Origin: an unidentified bacterial endosymbiont | GTDB lineage: Bacteria; Pseudomonadota; Gammaproteobacteria; Enterobacterales; Enterobacteriaceae | Length of the DNA: 64,000 nt | Direction: 5' to 3' | NCBI RefSeq assembly: GCF_918797525.1 | Contig: NZ_OU963893.1 | Span: 4,278,001-4,342,000, forward strand | Shown: positions 17,542 to 26,810 of the stretch, piece by piece | Layout: every line of letters begins with the position of its first letter | Position numbering within the stretch: position 1 is the stretch's first letter | Made by a program: the position numbers and the translations under genes | The notes under the pieces: model-generated | What the model saw: only the letters and a program-made list of their open reading frames with translations | Databases searched by the model: none | Told to the model about the DNA's origin: nothing

Positions 17542-17813
17542 TGTTAACTATCGATGTTGCTGCAGATATCGTCGCCAGCGGGATTAAAGTCGTGATTGTG
17601 CTGGTGTGCCTGTTGGTCGTGCCGAGCCTGCTGGTCGGCCTGCTGGTAAGTATTTTCCAGGCGGTGACCCAAATCAACGAACAGACGCTGAGCTTTCTGC
17701 CGCGCCTGATTGTCACGCTGGCGGTACTGGGCGTATGCGGAAAATGGATGATTGTTCAACTGGACGATCTCTGTATTCATCTGTTCACCCAGGCTGCGAT
17801 GCTGGTGCACTGA
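17541..17813 (+). CDS. lfiQ: Flagellar export gate protein FliQ (LfiQ)
   Basis: 90 residues with two membrane helices (IKVVIVLVCLLVVPSLLVGLLV and LIVTLAVLGVCGKWMIV). Between them lies the family segment SIFQAVTQINEQTLSFLPRL. It is part of the FliPQR channel. It overlaps lfiP by one base, and lfiR starts one base after its stop. Confidence 0.96.
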   Translation: MLTIDVAADIVASGIKVVIVLVCLLVVPSLLVGLLVSIFQAVTQINEQTLSFLPRLIVTLAVLGVCGKWMIVQLDDLCIHLFTQAAMLVH

Positions 17814-17814
17814 G

Positions 17815-18597
17815 ATGCGCGTAACCGATATCACCCAGCTTGCCAGCCTGGTGCTGGGACTGTGGTTCCCCTTTGTGCGCATTATGGCGTTTATTCGCTA
17901 CGTGCCGGTCTTTGATAATGCCGCGCTGACGATGCGCATGCGCGTTATTTTATCGCTGGCGCTGGCCATTGTGATCACCCCGATGATCCCGCATCCCGTC
18001 CCCGACAGCCTGCTGTCGCTAAACAGCCTGATCCTGACGGCGGAGCAGATCCTCTGGGGCATGTTGTTCGGCCTGATGTTCCAGTTTCTGTTTCTGGCGT
18101 TACAGCTTGCCGGCCAGATCCTCTCCTTCAACATGGGGATGAGCATGGCGGTGATGAACGATCCGGGCAGCGGAGCCTCCACCACGGTACTGGCCGAGCT
18201 GATTAACATCTACGCGGTGATCCTCTTTTTCGCGATGGACGGCCATCTGCTGCTGGTGAGCGTGCTGTATAAGAGCTTTACCTACTGGCCCATCGGCAAC
18301 GCTCTGCATCCCCAGAGCCTGCGCACCATTGCGCTGGCTTTTAGCTGGGTGCTGGGTTCGGCGATGCTGCTGGCGCTCCCCACCACCTTCATCATGCTGA
18401 TTGTTCAGGGCTGCTTCGGCCTGCTTAACCGCATCGCGCCGCCGCTGAACCTCTATTCGCTGGGCTTTCCGATCAACATGCTGGCCGGGCTTGTCTGCTT
18501 CGCCACCCTGCTTTACAGCCTGCCCGGCCATTACCTGCACCTGGCGAACTTCATCTTACGGCAGCTCGACGCGCTGAAGGGACACTATGGCGGATAG
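17815..18597 (+). CDS. lfiR: Flagellar export gate protein FliR (LfiR)
   Basis: 260 residues counted from ATG 17815 (MRVTDITQLASLV), which follows the lfiQ stop by one base. Several membrane helices and the FliR segment GQILSFNMGMSMAVMNDPGS are present. The longer frame running back into lfiQ is not a credible start. FliR completes the FliPQR channel and contacts FlhB, whose gene overlaps its 3' end. Confidence 0.95.
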   Translation: MRVTDITQLASLVLGLWFPFVRIMAFIRYVPVFDNAALTMRMRVILSLALAIVITPMIPHPVPDSLLSLNSLILTAEQILWGMLFGLMFQFLFLALQLAGQILSFNMGMSMAVMNDPGSGASTTVLAELINIYAVILFFAMDGHLLLVSVLYKSFTYWPIGNALHPQSLRTIALAFSWVLGSAMLLALPTTFIMLIVQGCFGLLNRIAPPLNLYSLGFPINMLAGLVCFATLLYSLPGHYLHLANFILRQLDALKGHYGG

Positions 18598-19726
18598 CAG
18601 CAGCGAAGAAAAAACAGAAAAACCCTCGGCGCAAAAGCGGCGCAAAGCCAGAGAAGAGGGGCAGATCCCACGTTCAAAGGACATGGGACTGGCCGCCACG
18701 CTGTTTGCCGCCTTTATGGTTATCTCCAGCAGCTTTCCCTGGTATGAGGATTTCGTGCGCGAAAGTTTTATCAGCGTCCACCAGTACGCGCAGGCCATTA
18801 ACGATCCGGGCATCATCGGGCAGTTCCTGCGCCACCACCTGCTGATTTTGGCCAAATTTATCCTCACCCTGCTGCCGATCCCCGCCGCCGGGCTGGTGTC
18901 ATCGTTAATTCCCGGCGGCTGGCTGTTCCTGCCGACGAAAATCTTGCCCGACTTCAGCAAGATAAGTCCGCTGAAGGGTATTGGACGATTGTTCTCGGCG
19001 GAACATCTGCTGGAGACCGGCAAGATGGCCGTCAAGGCCGTGATTGTGCTGGTGATGCTGTGGCTGAGCGTGCGCAATAACATTGGCGCATTTCTCGGGC
19101 TGCAGACGCTGTGGTTTAAGCAGGCGGTCAGCGACGGCCTGGCGCTCTATAGCAGCGTGATGCGTAACTTCGTCATCCTGTTCATCTTCTTTGCCGTCAT
19201 CGACGTGCCGCTGGCGAAAACGATGTTCACCAAAGGGCTGAAGATGACCAAACAGGAGGTGAAGGAGGAGTACAAAAATCAGGAAGGGAAACCTGAGGTC
19301 AAGGCGCGCGTGCGTCGCCTGCAGCGACAGATGGCAATGGGGCAGATCCGCAAGGTCGTACCGAAAGCCGACGTGGTGATAACCAACCCTACCCACTATG
19401 CGGTGGCGCTGCGCTATGACCAGTCCCGCGCCGTCGCGCCGTTTGTGGTTGCGAAAGGCACTGATGAAATCGCCCTGTACATTCGTAAGGTGGCGGCCGA
19501 GCACAAGGTTGAAGTGGTGGAATTTCCGAAGCTGACCCGCTCCGTCTACTACACCACGCAAATCAATCAGCAGATCCCGTTTCAGCTTTATCGGGCGATC
19601 GCCCATGTGCTGACTTACGTATTGCAGATGAAACACTGGCGTGAGGGCGTGCAGCCCCGTCCGTCACTGAACAGACATATGTCCATTCCAAAAGAGGTTC
19701 TTAAACTGGATGCCGAAAACAATTAA
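18587..19726 (+). CDS. lfhB: Export gate substrate-specificity switch FlhB (LfhB)
   Basis: 379 residues. It has the typical charged N-terminus (EEKTEKPSAQKRRKAREEGQ), four membrane helices, and the autocleavage motif NPTH in the cytoplasmic domain (VVITNPTHYAVALRYD). Cleavage between Asn and Pro switches export from rod/hook to filament proteins. It overlaps lfiR and lfhA. Confidence 0.96.
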   Translation: MADSSSEEKTEKPSAQKRRKAREEGQIPRSKDMGLAATLFAAFMVISSSFPWYEDFVRESFISVHQYAQAINDPGIIGQFLRHHLLILAKFILTLLPIPAAGLVSSLIPGGWLFLPTKILPDFSKISPLKGIGRLFSAEHLLETGKMAVKAVIVLVMLWLSVRNNIGAFLGLQTLWFKQAVSDGLALYSSVMRNFVILFIFFAVIDVPLAKTMFTKGLKMTKQEVKEEYKNQEGKPEVKARVRRLQRQMAMGQIRKVVPKADVVITNPTHYAVALRYDQSRAVAPFVVAKGTDEIALYIRKVAAEHKVEVVEFPKLTRSVYYTTQINQQIPFQLYRAIAHVLTYVLQMKHWREGVQPRPSLNRHMSIPKEVLKLDAENN

Positions 19727-21803
19727 GCAATTTTTGACGCTACTGCGTAACGGCAATATCGGCGTGCCGCTGGTCATACTCTCTATTCTGGCAATGGTGA
19801 TCCTGCCGCTGCCGCCGGCGCTGCTGGACATTCTGTTCACCTTTAATATTGTGCTGGCGGTAATGGTGCTGCTGGTCGCCGTGTCCGCGAAGCGACCTCT
19901 TGAGTTCAGCCTGTTCCCGACCATCCTGCTGATCACCACCCTGATGCGCCTGACGCTGAACGTGGCCTCCACGCGCGTGGTGCTCCTGCACGGCCATTTG
20001 GGCGCGGGTGCAGCCGGTAAAGTGATCGAGTCCTTCGGCCAGGTGGTGATCGGCGGTAACTTTGTTGTCGGTTTCGTGGTGTTTATCATCCTGATGATCA
20101 TCAACTTCATCGTTGTCACCAAAGGCGCAGAGCGTATTTCCGAGGTCTCAGCCCGCTTTACCCTTGATGCGATGCCCGGCAAGCAGATGGCGATCGACGC
20201 CGACCTTAACGCCGGGTTGATCAACCAACAGCAGGCGCAGACACGGCGTAAAGATGTCGCCAGCGAAGCCGACTTTTATGGCGCCATGGACGACGCGTCG
20301 AAGTTTGTGCGCGGGGACGCCATTGCCGGGATGATGATTCTGGCGATCAACCTGATCGGCGGCGTGTGCATCGGGATCTTCAAATACGATTTGAGCGCCG
20401 ACGCCGCGTTCCAGCAGTACGTGCTGATGACTATCGGCGATGGTCTGGTGGCGCAGATCCCGTCCCTGCTGCTCTCTACCGCCGCCGCGATTATCGTTAC
20501 CCGCGTCAGTGATAACGGCGATATTGCCTCGGACGTTCGCAGCCAGCTGTTGGCCAGCCCTTCAGTGCTCTATACCGCAACGGCCATCATGTTTGTGCTG
20601 GCGGTAGTGCCGGGAATGCCTCACTTTCCGTTCCTCATGTTCACCGGTCTGCTGGGCTTTACCGCGTGGCGGATGAGCAAGCGCCCGGAGGCGGCCGGAG
20701 CGGAGGAGAAAAACCTTGAAACGCTGAGCAAAACCATTACCGAGACCAGCGTCCAGCAGGTCAACTGGGAGACGATCCCACTCATCGAACCGATAAGCCT
20801 GAGCCTGGGCTATAAGCTGGTTTCACTGGTGGATAAAGCCAAAGGCAACCCGCTTACCCAGCGTATTCGCGGCGTGAGACAGGTGATTTCCGACACCAAC
20901 GGGGTACTGCTGCCGGAGATCCGCATTCGGGAGAACTTCCGCCTGAAGCCCAGCCAGTATGCGATTTTCATTAACGGCATTAAGGCTGACGAGGCGGATA
21001 TTCCCGCCGATAAACTGATGGCGCTGCCCTCAAGTGAAACTTACGGTGAGATAGACGGGGTATTAGGCAACGATCCGGCCTATGGCATGCCGGTGACCTG
21101 GATCCAGCCCGCGCAGAAGGCGAAAGCGCTGAATATGGGCTACCAGGTGATCGACTGCGCCAGCGTCATTGCTACCCACGTCAACAAAGTGGTGCAGCGC
21201 TACATTCCGGACCTTTTTAACTACGATGACATTACGCAGTTGCACAACCGCCTCTCTTCGATGGCGCCACGGCTGGCGGAAGACCTCAGCACCGCGCTCA
21301 ACTACAGCCAGCTTTTGAAAGTTTACCGGACGCTACTGACCGAGGGGGTTTCGCTCCGCGATATTGTGACCATCGCCACCGTGCTGGTGGCGAGCAGTGC
21401 GGTCACGAAAGATCACATTCTGCTCGCCGCAGACGTGCGTCTGGCCTTGCGCCGTAGCATTACCCATCCGTATGTGCGCAAAGGCGAGCTGGCGGTTTAT
21501 ACCCTTGATAACGAGCTGGAGAATTTGCTGTCGAACGTGGTGAACCAGGCGCAGCAGACCGGAAAAGTGATGCTGGACAGCGTGCCGGTCGATCCCAATA
21601 TGCTCAACCAGTTCCAGAGCAATATGCCGCAGATAAAAGAACAGATGAAAGCGGCGGGCAAGGAGCCAGTGCTGCTGGTGGCGCCGCAGCTACGTCCGCT
21701 GCTCGCGCGCTATGCTCGCCTGTTCGCCCCGGGGCTGCACGTTCTTTCTTATAACGAAGTCGCAGATGATCTCGAGCTGAAAATCATGGGGACATTAAGC
21801 TAA
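19710..21803 (+). CDS. lfhA: Export gate protein FlhA (LfhA)
   Basis: 697 residues, full family length. The N-terminal half is a polytopic membrane domain with the FHIPEP signature region (AKRPLEFSLFPTILLITTLMRLTLN...; RFTLDAMPGKQMAIDADLNAG). The C-terminal half is the cytoplasmic ring domain that docks chaperone-substrate complexes. In E. coli K-12 the homologue survives only as the fragment fhiA; here it is intact. It is the last export gene of the arm and is followed by a GC-rich hairpin. Confidence 0.97.
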   Translation: MPKTIKQFLTLLRNGNIGVPLVILSILAMVILPLPPALLDILFTFNIVLAVMVLLVAVSAKRPLEFSLFPTILLITTLMRLTLNVASTRVVLLHGHLGAGAAGKVIESFGQVVIGGNFVVGFVVFIILMIINFIVVTKGAERISEVSARFTLDAMPGKQMAIDADLNAGLINQQQAQTRRKDVASEADFYGAMDDASKFVRGDAIAGMMILAINLIGGVCIGIFKYDLSADAAFQQYVLMTIGDGLVAQIPSLLLSTAAAIIVTRVSDNGDIASDVRSQLLASPSVLYTATAIMFVLAVVPGMPHFPFLMFTGLLGFTAWRMSKRPEAAGAEEKNLETLSKTITETSVQQVNWETIPLIEPISLSLGYKLVSLVDKAKGNPLTQRIRGVRQVISDTNGVLLPEIRIRENFRLKPSQYAIFINGIKADEADIPADKLMALPSSETYGEIDGVLGNDPAYGMPVTWIQPAQKAKALNMGYQVIDCASVIATHVNKVVQRYIPDLFNYDDITQLHNRLSSMAPRLAEDLSTALNYSQLLKVYRTLLTEGVSLRDIVTIATVLVASSAVTKDHILLAADVRLALRRSITHPYVRKGELAVYTLDNELENLLSNVVNQAQQTGKVMLDSVPVDPNMLNQFQSNMPQIKEQMKAAGKEPVLLVAPQLRPLLARYARLFAPGLHVLSYNEVADDLELKIMGTLS

Positions 21804-21814
21804 CGCTACGACAT

Positions 21815-21846
21815 GCGGCGGCTTAAGTTTACCTCAGAGCCGCCGC
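21815..21846 (+). terminator. GC-rich hairpin after lfhA
   Basis: A perfect 8-bp stem, GCGGCGGC at 21815-21822 with GCCGCCGC at 21839-21846, encloses a 16-nt loop. It starts 11 bp after the lfhA stop. Only CTTATAT follows, so the U-tract is weak. It may be a partial terminator or an mRNA-stabilising hairpin rather than a full stop before the small gene at 21908. Confidence 0.5.
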
Positions 21847-21907
21847 CTTATATCAGTGTTCGGGGCAAGGATCCCGGGTGAAAAACAATGGCTTAAAGGG
21901 ATGTAAT

Positions 21908-22132
21908 ATGGGGATTGAAAAGGAGACGAAAAATCGGGACATTGCCGCCGCCAGCCAGCATTCTGCACATCCTAAACCGCTGACGTTTAAGGAATTTGTA
22001 CGCCGTCAGGAGAAGAGCAAACGGCAGGATACTGTGACGGTAAAAGTTCCGTTAATCGAGCTGATGGATTTCTTAATGGCAGGCGCATTGCTGTTTATTT
22101 TTATCTCGATGCTGCTGTTGTTCGCCTATTAG
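21908..22132 (+). CDS. Small single-pass membrane protein downstream of lfhA
   Basis: 74 residues from ATG 21908, which has AAGGGA seven bases upstream; an in-frame GTG at 21878 is less likely. The first ~45 residues are hydrophilic and Lys-rich (FKEFVRRQEKSKRQD). The C-terminal ~22 residues are a single membrane helix (DFLMAGALLFIFISMLLLFAY), giving a tail-anchored layout. I do not recognise a family. Its position after lfhA suggests a flagellar accessory role, but nothing in the sequence proves it. It overlaps the convergent peptidase gene by 4 bp. Confidence 0.6.
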   Translation: MGIEKETKNRDIAAASQHSAHPKPLTFKEFVRRQEKSKRQDTVTVKVPLIELMDFLMAGALLFIFISMLLLFAY

Positions 22133-22890
22133 ATGATAGTCTCTTGCGTTAAAATCCGGCGGGCGCCCAGATAGTGCGCCTGCCAGAACGGATCGGCGAG
22201 TTCGCTTACCCGTATCGTTTCTCCGCTTCGCGGTGATTCAATAAACTGGCCATTCCCCAGATAAACACCCATATGATCGGCGATTTCCCGGCTGTGAACG
22301 TGGAAAAACAGCAGATCGCCCCGGCGCAGATCGCGGTTAGCGACAATGGTCGCCTTGCGATAGTGGAACATTTCGTTGGCGGTGCGGGGTAATTTGGCGG
22401 TCAGGATTTTGTTATAGGCGAAGAACACCAGCCCGCTACAGTCGAAGCCCTTTTCAGGCGTGGTGCCTCCCCACAAATAGGGTTTGCCCAACTGCTGCTC
22501 CAGGCGGTGGATGGCGACTTCGGTGATGTTATGCAGGTGGTCGCTGCTAAGAAAATGGCGGTTCTCCGCCAGCGCCAGCCAGCGGTTGTCGCTGGCCTTC
22601 AGCGGCCCGGGGAACCACTCCGGATGCTGTTCAATAAGCTGCCGGTTACGCTTACGCAGCGCCTTCTTGCTCTGTGCGTTTCCTTCCACAATAGAGTGCG
22701 CTTTTTTCTGCATCTGCGCATGATACATGCCGAACAACCGCCGACGATTTTGCATCCGCAGCGTTGCGGCATAGCTTAAATGCGGAGGGTGCGCCGGATG
22801 ATGTACTACCGCGGCATGACAGGGTGTAAAACCCCCCCATAACGACAGCAGCCCCGGCAGAAGATACCGGGGCGCGAAGCGAGAAAACAT
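22129..22890 (-). CDS. Secreted NlpC/P60 (C40) cell-wall peptidase
   Basis: 253 residues with an N-terminal signal peptide (MFSRFAPRYLLPGLLSLWGGFTPCHAA). A Lys/Arg-rich linker follows, then an NlpC/P60 domain from ~135: GKPYLWGGTTPEKGFDCSGLV with nucleophile Cys151, and DHMGVYLGNG with His206. Enzymes of this family cut stem-peptide bonds in peptidoglycan. It lies convergent with the small membrane protein at the edge of the flagellar locus. A role in opening the wall for rod assembly is possible but unproven, and it could be a housekeeping endopeptidase. Confidence 0.8.
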   Translation of the reverse strand: MFSRFAPRYLLPGLLSLWGGFTPCHAAVVHHPAHPPHLSYAATLRMQNRRRLFGMYHAQMQKKAHSIVEGNAQSKKALRKRNRQLIEQHPEWFPGPLKASDNRWLALAENRHFLSSDHLHNITEVAIHRLEQQLGKPYLWGGTTPEKGFDCSGLVFFAYNKILTAKLPRTANEMFHYRKATIVANRDLRRGDLLFFHVHSREIADHMGVYLGNGQFIESPRSGETIRVSELADPFWQAHYLGARRILTQETII

Positions 22891-23060
22891 AACGCTGCAT
22901 TACCTGTTTAAACAAAGTGGTCACAGTGTATCGTGATGCTTAAATCGCCGGGCTTAATAATGGCTTATTAAATAATTAATCCTGTGATTTCAGTGCCGGA
23001 GCAGGACAGATTCGGCCGAACGGGCTCAACGGGAGCACGACGGCCATTAAACACGTTATC

Positions 23061-24216
23061 GCCAGACGCCAGTTCTGGATCGGCATACTCCATTTTTTCG
23101 ACGCATCCTTGATCGCCAGATAAATAACCTTCCGCACCGAGTCATCTCTCGGGAACACTTTACGTTTTTTAATCGCAGCCCGGATCACGCTGTTCAGCGA
23201 TTCTATCGCGTTCGTGGTGTAGATGGCCTTGCGGATATCCGGCGGGTAGCCGAAGAACGTATTCAGGTTTTCCCAGTGCGCACGCCAGCTTTTGCTGATT
23301 TGTGGATACTTATCGTCCCACTCACCCGCGAACGCATCCAGCGCCATCAGCGCTGCCTCTTCGGTCGGAGCCTGATAAACCGCCTTCAGTCCGCTGGTGA
23401 CGGCTTTGTAGTCCTTCCAGGACACGTATTTCAGGCTGTTACGTACCATATGGATGATACACAGCTGGATATGGGTCTGCGGGTAGACGCTGTTTATCGC
23501 ATCCGGGAAGCCCTTCAGTCCGTCCACGCAGGCTATCAGGATGTCCTGAAGGCCTCGATTTTCAGTTCCGTCAGCACACTCAGCCAGAACTTTGCGCCTT
23601 CATTTTCGGCCAGCCACATACCCAGCAATTCTTTCTGGCCTTCGGTGTTGATACCCAGCGCCAGGAAGACGGCTTTGTTTATCACACTGCCATTCTGGCG
23701 AACTTTCACGACAATACAGTCCATATAAACAATGGGATACAGCGCATCCAGTTGTCGGTTTTGCCACTCGGTGACCTGCTCTTTTACGGCGTCGGTGACC
23801 TTAGATATCAGCGTGGGCGACACATCGGCATCGTACATCTCTTTGAAGGTGGCGACGATTTCTCGAGTGGTCATGCCTTTGGCGTACAGGGATAAAATCT
23901 GGCTGTCCATCTGCGTAATACGCGTCTGGTGCTTCTTAATCAGCTGAGGTTCGAAGGTGTTTTCACGGTCACGCGGCGTGTTCAGTTCGATCTCGCCGTC
24001 ATCGCAAAGCAGAGTTTTTGATGTGTAGCCATTGCGGGTGTTCGAGCCGGATTTAGGGACATTTTTCTCATGCCCGAGATGGTCAGTCAGCTCAGCATTT
24101 AACGCTGTTTCGACGGTTAGCTTCGTCAGCATACGAGAAAACTGGTTAAGATCAGCTTCAGTTTTAATGCCCTTAGCCAGTTCAGCCGCCAGCGCTTTGA
24201 GTTTCTTTTCATCCAT
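23061..24216 (-). pseudogene. IS256-family transposase, frameshifted and 3'-truncated
   Basis: Two frames together make one transposase. The first (24216 back to about 23560) has ELTDHLGHEKN, the DDE Asp in VYMDCIVVKV, and ends ...LTELKIEAFRTS. The expected continuation LTELKNRGLQDILIACVDG lies in the next frame, which carries the second Asp (CVDGLKGF) and the Glu (TTNAIESLNSVIR). Restoring one A in the A-run at 23559-23562 (T on the + strand) rejoins them. After NWRLA the sequence no longer looks like a transposase, so about 20 C-terminal residues are lost. The element is not expected to move by itself. Confidence 0.85.
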
Positions 24217-24270
24217 AATTTACCTGTTTCGTTGTTGAAGTGAACATATCAAAAACAGGCAGATACACAA
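23061..24270 (-). mobile_element. IS256-family insertion sequence remnant
   Basis: The region holds an IS256-type transposase gene that stops matching the family at about 23060, so the transposase C-terminus and the downstream inverted repeat are missing. The upstream end lies somewhere past the start codon (24216); the ~24270 limit is approximate because I cannot identify the terminal repeat. It marks the boundary between the flagellar locus and the accessory region. Confidence 0.75.
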
Positions 24271-24433
24271 TTTAAATTATAGTCTCATCCTTTGGCTTCG
24301 CGCCCTGATACAACTTATCTGCTACGTAGTTTAAAAAATGCCAATACAGGTACCTTTAGTACCGAAAAACGAAAAAAATTTAAACCCGTTAGATATTCAA
24401 ACCACTTTAAAATAGCTTTATTGTCATTAACTC

Positions 24434-24544
24434 CTATCAATCTCCCATCAACCAATAGGTAAAAGAGTGATGCCACTGGCATCACATAAATACCTATCAA
24501 TTACTCACCAATCAATAGGTAATAAAGTGATTCTATTGTATCGT
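24434..24544. repeat. Two tandem copies (A, B) of a dispersed accessory-region repeat
   Basis: Within the 348-bp gap 24217-24564, which shows no gene, two units lie 60 bp apart. The core of copy A is 24449-24484, beginning CAACCAATAGGTAAAAGAG and ending in the palindrome TGATGCCACTGGCATCA. Copy B (24509-24544) begins CAATCAATAGGTAATAAAG and has a degenerate palindrome. Both are preceded by CTATCAAT. Copies C and D occur at 28987 and 30631. A separate small inverted repeat, GGTAC-N5-GTACC, lies near 24350. Confidence 0.8.
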
Positions 24545-24564
24545 TCCGGTGAACTCACATTTAG

Positions 24565-25251
24565 CTAAAACTTCACCATATCAATCAGCGCGGACAACAA
24601 TTCGCTGAAGTTGGTATGTGACTCAATGACATAATCCGTTGATGCTTTATCGCGGATCTCAAAACAGTCATCATTGAAACTGTAGGCAAACACGGACATG
24701 CCATCTTCACCAATCAGTACCTTGTCAGAGAGGTTCGGATCGACATAGATATCGTTGTCGCGTGTTTCAAAGTTGCGGATGTAGATATTCGACCATACTG
24801 GCTCATCGTTCTCCGCCTGCACCAGGCTGTACAGAGTCAAGCCGTTGTACTCAAGCCCATCCATGATTTCAAACATATCAGAGTAGTCCAGCCGGTGAAT
24901 CATCAGGCGCTGGATATCCTCAAAAACCTTTCTCTTCTGAGCATCCCACTCAGCAGGGGCTGCTTTGCGCATCAAGTCGGCCATTACATCTGGATCTACT
25001 GGGTTGGCTACCGGGTAATTATTGTCAACCAGCAGTGTTTTGAGGATGCCTGGAGTGAAATAACTTTTTAGCTGAGCGGGTAGCAAAGCAGGCATTGCTA
25101 TTGTTCTTCCTTTCTCGTCGCAAAACTCAACAAGATAGCCCAGTGTCGGGGTATCAAAAACCATAACAATCGTACCTACCGTCCCTTTTGCCAGCCCTTC
25201 ATCCGGCAAATCCTCGCCTAAAACCACAACGTCTAAGTCGGCTCTTTTCAT
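24565..25251 (-). CDS. Probable immunity protein: DUF4926-like domain plus YrhA/SUKH-like region
   Basis: 228 residues. The first ~60 residues fit a DUF4926-type domain: DVVVLGEDLPDEGLAKGTVG, then VEFCDEKGRT and a hydrophobic end. The rest is acidic and ends in a SUKH/YrhA-like segment (VLIGEDGMSVFAYSFNDD; ELLSALIDMV). Acidic proteins of these kinds commonly neutralise polymorphic toxins. It follows the toxin-like gene by 9 bp on the same strand, the usual toxin-immunity order. The two-part build is inferred by eye. Confidence 0.65.
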   Translation of the reverse strand: MKRADLDVVVLGEDLPDEGLAKGTVGTIVMVFDTPTLGYLVEFCDEKGRTIAMPALLPAQLKSYFTPGILKTLLVDNNYPVANPVDPDVMADLMRKAAPAEWDAQKRKVFEDIQRLMIHRLDYSDMFEIMDGLEYNGLTLYSLVQAENDEPVWSNIYIRNFETRDNDIYVDPNLSDKVLIGEDGMSVFAYSFNDDCFEIRDKASTDYVIESHTNFSELLSALIDMVKF

Positions 25252-25260
25252 TTTATTTTC

Positions 25261-26376
25261 TCATTTAACGAATATGGTTGTCAGGCGAGGAACTAATGCG
25301 TCTGTTTCATACATCCAGCCTGTACGCATAATCGCTGTTTCACCGTTGACGCCTAAAATGGGCATATCGACAGCCATTGTTTGACCATAATTATTTGCCT
25401 GCAACACTTTTGCTGGGGCCGATAATACGCCTTCCTGAATTCTTGCAGCTAAAACATCTGCATTAGTTGGGTTGTATCCCAGCGCTGACTCAAACACCCG
25501 GGCTTTGTGCCCCCCTGTAGGATGTGTTGAATCTAAAGCATAAGCCGCGAGTTTTTTCGGGTCGATAACGGCGTGTTCGGCGTTCACTAATGTACCGCTC
25601 TCAGATGTGAAACCTTTTATATATGGGCTTTCAAAAGTTGGTATTTTACTCAGACTCGATATTTCATCTAGTTCACTGAGAGGGTTTAACCTGCCCATTG
25701 TCAATCCTGCCGCAACGGAAGCACCCGCAATGATTAGACCTTTGTTATTCATGACTTGATCGTAACCCGCTTGAGCATCCCCACCAAGCTGTTGCGCGGT
25801 TTCATGAAACCCTTCAATATTACCGTTATACACACCGCCAGCGGCCAGCAGTCGGCCAACAGCTTTACTGTTTAGCGTTTTCCCCGATGGTGCAGTTGTT
25901 GGCCCGTAATAATCGTGGTGTATACGTTGAGTGGGGGCAGGCTTCCTGCCTTGCCGATCGGCAATTGCGTGCCGGTAAGCACTCGTGATTTCGTCCTTAT
26001 ACCATGCATGCCACGATGAGGCTGTAGGGGTAAAAATCAGATCGCCGTTGTCGTCGATGTAAAATGGATTCCTGTCGCTGCTCCAGCGCCTGGAGGTATC
26101 CACACCAACAAGCCAACCAATTTGCAGCTCGTGCTCTACCTCATCATAAATGGGATCTGCGTAGCTGCGATGCCTTCGCACATATGGTCGTTGATGTGGG
26201 GATATGCTGTATTTTTCTTTGGGAAGGCCAAAAGTGAGACTGTGACCGTTCGCTTCATAAGACAGATCGTAATGTATACACGCCTCTTTCAGCGAACCTG
26301 CTGGCGTGAGAATGTATTGAAAATCTTCAGGGTCTAATTGCCGTGTTAAATCATGAGACCGGTAGAGTCGAAACAT
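25261..26376 (-). CDS. Polymorphic-toxin-like protein with C-terminal DUF6883-type domain
   Basis: 371 residues. The N-terminal ~150 residues are unassigned, with several Trp/Tyr-rich stretches. Residues ~170-235 (KTLNSKAVGRLLAAGGVYNG; GLIIAGASVAAGLTMGRLN) look like the linker/pre-toxin region of polymorphic toxins. The last ~110 residues resemble DUF6883: AEHAVIDPKKLAAYALDSTH, GGHKARVFESALGYN, and a closing TGWMYETDALVPRLTTIFVK. No signal peptide or delivery domain is visible. Delivery by type VI secretion or as a cut-off piece of a larger toxin are both possible. The downstream gene is the probable antidote. Confidence 0.65.
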   Translation of the reverse strand: MFRLYRSHDLTRQLDPEDFQYILTPAGSLKEACIHYDLSYEANGHSLTFGLPKEKYSISPHQRPYVRRHRSYADPIYDEVEHELQIGWLVGVDTSRRWSSDRNPFYIDDNGDLIFTPTASSWHAWYKDEITSAYRHAIADRQGRKPAPTQRIHHDYYGPTTAPSGKTLNSKAVGRLLAAGGVYNGNIEGFHETAQQLGGDAQAGYDQVMNNKGLIIAGASVAAGLTMGRLNPLSELDEISSLSKIPTFESPYIKGFTSESGTLVNAEHAVIDPKKLAAYALDSTHPTGGHKARVFESALGYNPTNADVLAARIQEGVLSAPAKVLQANNYGQTMAVDMPILGVNGETAIMRTGWMYETDALVPRLTTIFVK

Positions 26377-26724
26377 GTGGAATCCTTATCCTTCCATTTT
26401 AGAGGGATTTCCCGCCCCGGCAGATTAATAATCAACCAATGAAATCTCTGAAAATATGACAACTCATTACCGATGATTGGAACCGCATGAACGCAAGACA
26501 AAAGCAGGCTGGTTGTTAGCCTGATGCTGGGATATTCGTTATTTCGATGGTTCCAATGCAGACATATGAACCGCTTCTTAGATAATTCTACAACCTATAA
26601 GCTGTTTTTAAATAATACACCCTACAGGCTGTAAAAAGACGATTTCAGCTAATGCCCCCAACCCATTCACCGAACTGCAACAGGGAAATAATTAAACCTA
26701 GCCTCTTAACTCCCCCCATTTTAG

Positions 26725-26742
26725 GTTTTTCGCGCGAAAAAC
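26725..26742. repeat. 18-bp perfect palindrome
   Basis: GTTTTTCGCGCGAAAAAC is perfectly self-complementary. It lies ~230 bp upstream of the autotransporter start in non-coding DNA. It could be a dimeric regulator's operator or the core of a hairpin; nothing decides between these. Confidence 0.7.
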
Positions 26743-26810
26743 TTGAAAAAATGGTGTGAATTAATTCTAACGCCAGATGATTAGGCTAAAAGCGACAAAT
26801 CAGGGAATTT

